This document shows positions 5,229 through 7,704 of a stretch of DNA of 7,704 bases, in pieces. Numbering within the stretch: position 1 is the first letter of the stretch; each line of letters starts with the position of its first letter. The stretch comes from DATLYT01 sp035574455. GTDB taxonomy: Bacteria; Bacteroidota; Ignavibacteria; UBA10030. The stretch lies in assembly GCA_035574455.1 (NCBI GenBank), contig DATLYT010000180.1, positions 1 through 7,704 of the forward strand, in the 5' to 3' direction. The translations under genes and the position numbers were made by a program. Below the pieces are notes generated by a model. That model searched no databases, had not been told where the DNA came from, and saw nothing but the letters and a program-made list of their open reading frames with translations.

Positions 5229-7704
5229 TTAAAACGTCACGTCAATGCCAAGCCGGTATTGACGCGGGGCCTCGATGGTACTACCCACGATGCCACCGAC
5301 TTCAATCGCAGTGCTGGGAATGAAGCTTGTTTCGGGGTCGACTTCCGTTGCTTTGACACCAAACATCGCTAGGTTCCGAACACTTGCGGTAATGGTAAGA
5401 CCGTTGACCGCAAAGAGATAATTGCGCGGGACACGGTATCGGATAGAGACTTCGCGAATCTTGAACCAGTCGCCCGGTTCGACCAAGACTGAAGAAGCGG
5501 TGTTGCGATTGTACGGCGTCCTGCCCGGTTCAACCTGCGGAATAAGGGCAAGTCGCTCTTGATACAGTATTGGGTTGCTCAAGGCGTTCACGATTTGACG
5601 AGAAAGCTTCTGGTTCAGAATATAGTGTCCCCACGCCCCTTCCATCAGACCGCTGATGGTCAAGTCGCGGAAGAGCACAAGTTCCGCGCTGAAGGACATC
5701 GTGCGGGTTGGGAATGGGGAGCCGATGAAGACTTCATCGGAGTTCCCAAGATAACCCATCCGTCCCGTTGCCGGGTCGACGACCTCAAGCCGCGGCTTGT
5801 TAGCGCGAATGACGCCGACGGGTTGACCCAGTTCGACGCGCTGAGGCGCGAATGCAAAGCCGGCGATGGTAAAGGGGGCTGCGTTGCCAAGATCAGTCAC
5901 CTTGTTGTCAACCGTTGCATAGGAACCCCGAATGCTTAATTGGATCTCATCCGTGTTCAGTGGAACAGCTCGGAGACTAATCTCGATTCCTTTATTCTCG
6001 ATCCTACCGATATTCCGACGCTGGAATCCAAGGCCCGCAGCAGGGTCTTCTGTTACGTTGAACATCGCATCTTTGGTGGTCTGCTTATACCACGAGAACT
6101 CGAGCGACACGAGATCATCCCAGAAACCGGCATCAAAGCCAAGGTCGATCGATTCGGTTTTCTCTGGTTTCAGCTCGGTGTTACCCGGATTGCCGAAGGT
6201 GAGTGCTGACTCATTCAGGAATTGTGCGGCGCCAAACGTTCGGTCGCGTGAAAACGGTGGCGGGAAGTTTCCTGCTACACCATACGCCGACCGCAGCTTC
6301 AAGCTGGAAACATACGGCTTGATCATCTCAGGCCAGAACTCTTCTTCCGAGATGTTGTAGGCAATGCCGGCTTTCGGGAAGGTCTGGATGCCGATGTCTT
6401 TTCCGAACGTGGAGTTGCCGTCGAACCGGACGCCGAGATCGATAAACAGACGGTTCCAGATACCGATTTGATCTTGGATCAAGAACCCGTAGCTGAATAG
6501 TTCTTGGTTGCTTTCAAATGCCGTTACCGTTGAGGCATTGTCGAAGTCCTTCGTACCGGGGATCCGGAAAGTTCTCCCTTCACCACGGACTTCTCGGTCA
6601 TCGATGCGGAATCCCTGTGCGCCTATAACAAGATTCTGAGAGACAGGTCCGACGTCCGGCAGCTTGAACGAACCGGTATAATTGAGTGTGAGTGTTTTGT
6701 ATTCCCGATCAGATCGGAAGAGATAACCGCCGACTGTCCCAATAAAAGCGCCGCCCTCGAGTGGAACGTAGAATCGTTGCTCGTTCTTGCGATAGTCGAT
6801 ACCGACTGTGAACTTGTTATCCCACCACGAGTATGGCTTGTAAGAGAAATTGGTAGAGGTAATAAAGCGGTTGACGTTGTCGCCAAGATCGGGTAACAGG
6901 AACTGCTCGAACAAACTATCTTTGTTGGTGGAAAGCTCGAACCGTCCTTCAGTTTCCAGACTACTTAATAAGGACGCAATCGCATTGTCGTTGAAAACCT
7001 GTCCAAAGGAGTTGCGCGTGTAACTGGAGGATACCTCAATGCTCGTCAGTTCGGACGAAACGACACGCAGGCCGCCGGTGAAGTTATAAGTCTTGTCAAA
7101 CAGCTTGTTGCGTGTCATCACGCCTTTATCGTACGACATGCGCCCGGAGACGTTGTACGAAATGGCTTCGTTGCCACCTGTTGCGGCCAGCCGGTAGCCT
7201 TGGTATGCTCCCTTTTGGAAGAATCGATCCTTTGTGTACTGCGAGTAGATGCGCGTCAACGGATGTTCACTGTAACCCGTTGTTACATTCGCATTCCAAC
7301 GGATAGCACCAGGGACGCCTTTCTTAGTGAAAATTTGAATCACGCCGTTTGCTGCTTCTGCACCGTAGAGTGTTGTTGCTGCACCGCCCTTCGTGATTTC
7401 GATACGGTCGATTTCGCCAACCAGCAGGTCGTTAATCGACGACGTGATCTGCCCCCCAGTTCCTGAAGAGAGTCGTCCTTGGAAATTGTTATCCACGCGG
7501 ACACCGTCCACATAGATCACCGGTGTGGGTTGACCCAATGCCGTTTTGACGCCCCGCGTCATCAGACGTGCAGAGGAACCAGGATGTCCGCTCGGCAAGT
7601 ACGCTTGCAAACCGGGGATTCTGCCTGCGAGCAATTGACCGATGTCTTTCACCGGGGCGACGTCGATCTCGCGTGAGCTGATGGATTCGACAACCGTCGG
7701 CAAT
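5229..7704 (-). CDS. SusC/RagA-family TonB-dependent outer-membrane transporter, partial (5' end beyond right edge)
   Basis: About 824 residues are visible; full-length family members have roughly 950-1100. The first visible codon is an in-frame TTG for an internal leucine, not a real start. The signal peptide, the usual carboxypeptidase-regulatory-like domain and the start of the plug are missing. The remaining plug contains DIGQLLAGRIPGLQ (20-33), PVIYVDGVRVDN (61-72) and IDRIEITKGGAATTLYGAEA (98-117) running on into ANGVIQIFTKKG; YGxxAANGVI is the SusC/RagA signature. From about residue 140 onward the protein is a beta-barrel with alternating amphipathic strands and ends in DVTF, with the C-terminal aromatic residue typical of BAM-inserted barrels. 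It imports a substrate captured by the SusD lipoprotein encoded just downstream, powered by TonB-ExbBD. No frameshift or stop is seen. The ligand is unknown. Confidence 0.95.
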   Translation of the reverse strand, partial: LPTVVESISSREIDVAPVKDIGQLLAGRIPGLQAYLPSGHPGSSARLMTRGVKTALGQPTPVIYVDGVRVDNNFQGRLSSGTGGQITSSINDLLVGEIDRIEITKGGAATTLYGAEAANGVIQIFTKKGVPGAIRWNANVTTGYSEHPLTRIYSQYTKDRFFQKGAYQGYRLAATGGNEAISYNVSGRMSYDKGVMTRNKLFDKTYNFTGGLRVVSSELTSIEVSSSYTRNSFGQVFNDNAIASLLSSLETEGRFELSTNKDSLFEQFLLPDLGDNVNRFITSTNFSYKPYSWWDNKFTVGIDYRKNEQRFYVPLEGGAFIGTVGGYLFRSDREYKTLTLNYTGSFKLPDVGPVSQNLVIGAQGFRIDDREVRGEGRTFRIPGTKDFDNASTVTAFESNQELFSYGFLIQDQIGIWNRLFIDLGVRFDGNSTFGKDIGIQTFPKAGIAYNISEEEFWPEMIKPYVSSLKLRSAYGVAGNFPPPFSRDRTFGAAQFLNESALTFGNPGNTELKPEKTESIDLGFDAGFWDDLVSLEFSWYKQTTKDAMFNVTEDPAAGLGFQRRNIGRIENKGIEISLRAVPLNTDEIQLSIRGSYATVDNKVTDLGNAAPFTIAGFAFAPQRVELGQPVGVIRANKPRLEVVDPATGRMGYLGNSDEVFIGSPFPTRTMSFSAELVLFRDLTISGLMEGAWGHYILNQKLSRQIVNALSNPILYQERLALIPQVEPGRTPYNRNTASSVLVEPGDWFKIREVSIRYRVPRNYLFAVNGLTITASVRNLAMFGVKATEVDPETSFIPSTAIEVGGIVGSTIEAPRQYRLGIDVTF

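Noticed and set aside
5559..6360. Plus-strand open frames antisense to the SusC barrel region
   Set aside because: They overlap an intact TonB-dependent receptor reading frame and have no independent support.
6468..6482. Inverted repeat TTGATC-ttg-GATCAA within the SusC gene
   Set aside because: It is a 6-bp stem with a 3-nt loop inside coding sequence, likely chance.

Overview
The window looks like a chromosomal segment from a bacterium of the wider Bacteroidota/Chlorobiota group. The main reason is a SusC/RagA-type TonB-dependent receptor followed directly by a SusD/RagB-type lipoprotein, a pair essentially restricted to that group and some relatives such as Gemmatimonadota. The base composition is moderate, by eye near 50% GC. 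Several genes carry clear Shine-Dalgarno sequences, which are weak or rare in classical Bacteroidetes. This leans towards a deep lineage (Chlorobiota, Ignavibacteria, Kapabacteria-like), but that is inference and not proven here.

Layout from left to right. (1) A two-gene minus-strand unit: a class V PLP-dependent aminotransferase (678-1820), then, 8 nt downstream, a membrane-anchored alpha/beta hydrolase (669 to beyond position 1, partial). (2) A 94-bp divergent intergenic region with a candidate minus-strand promoter lying almost on the aminotransferase start codon. (3) A plus-strand family 4 glycosyltransferase of WbaZ-like type (1915-3093). (4) A convergent 34-bp gap. (5) A minus-strand nutrient-uptake unit, read right to left: SusC-like receptor (5' end beyond the right edge), SusD-like lipoprotein, a strong hairpin followed by four Ts, and a small CARDB-like lipoprotein.

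The SusC/SusD pair should form an outer-membrane importer: SusD is the surface lid that captures substrate and SusC is the TonB-powered barrel. No glycoside hydrolase, protease, sensor or sigma/anti-sigma gene is visible, so the substrate cannot be named. The small lipoprotein could be an accessory surface protein of the same system. The hairpin between it and susD, with a strong ribosome site starting a few bases later and no obvious room for a promoter, is the most interesting regulatory feature. The glycosyltransferase probably belongs to cell-surface polysaccharide synthesis, and the aminotransferase/hydrolase pair has no assignable pathway. I found no RNA genes, CRISPR arrays, insertion sequences or phage genes, and no convincing evidence of an undescribed multi-gene system.
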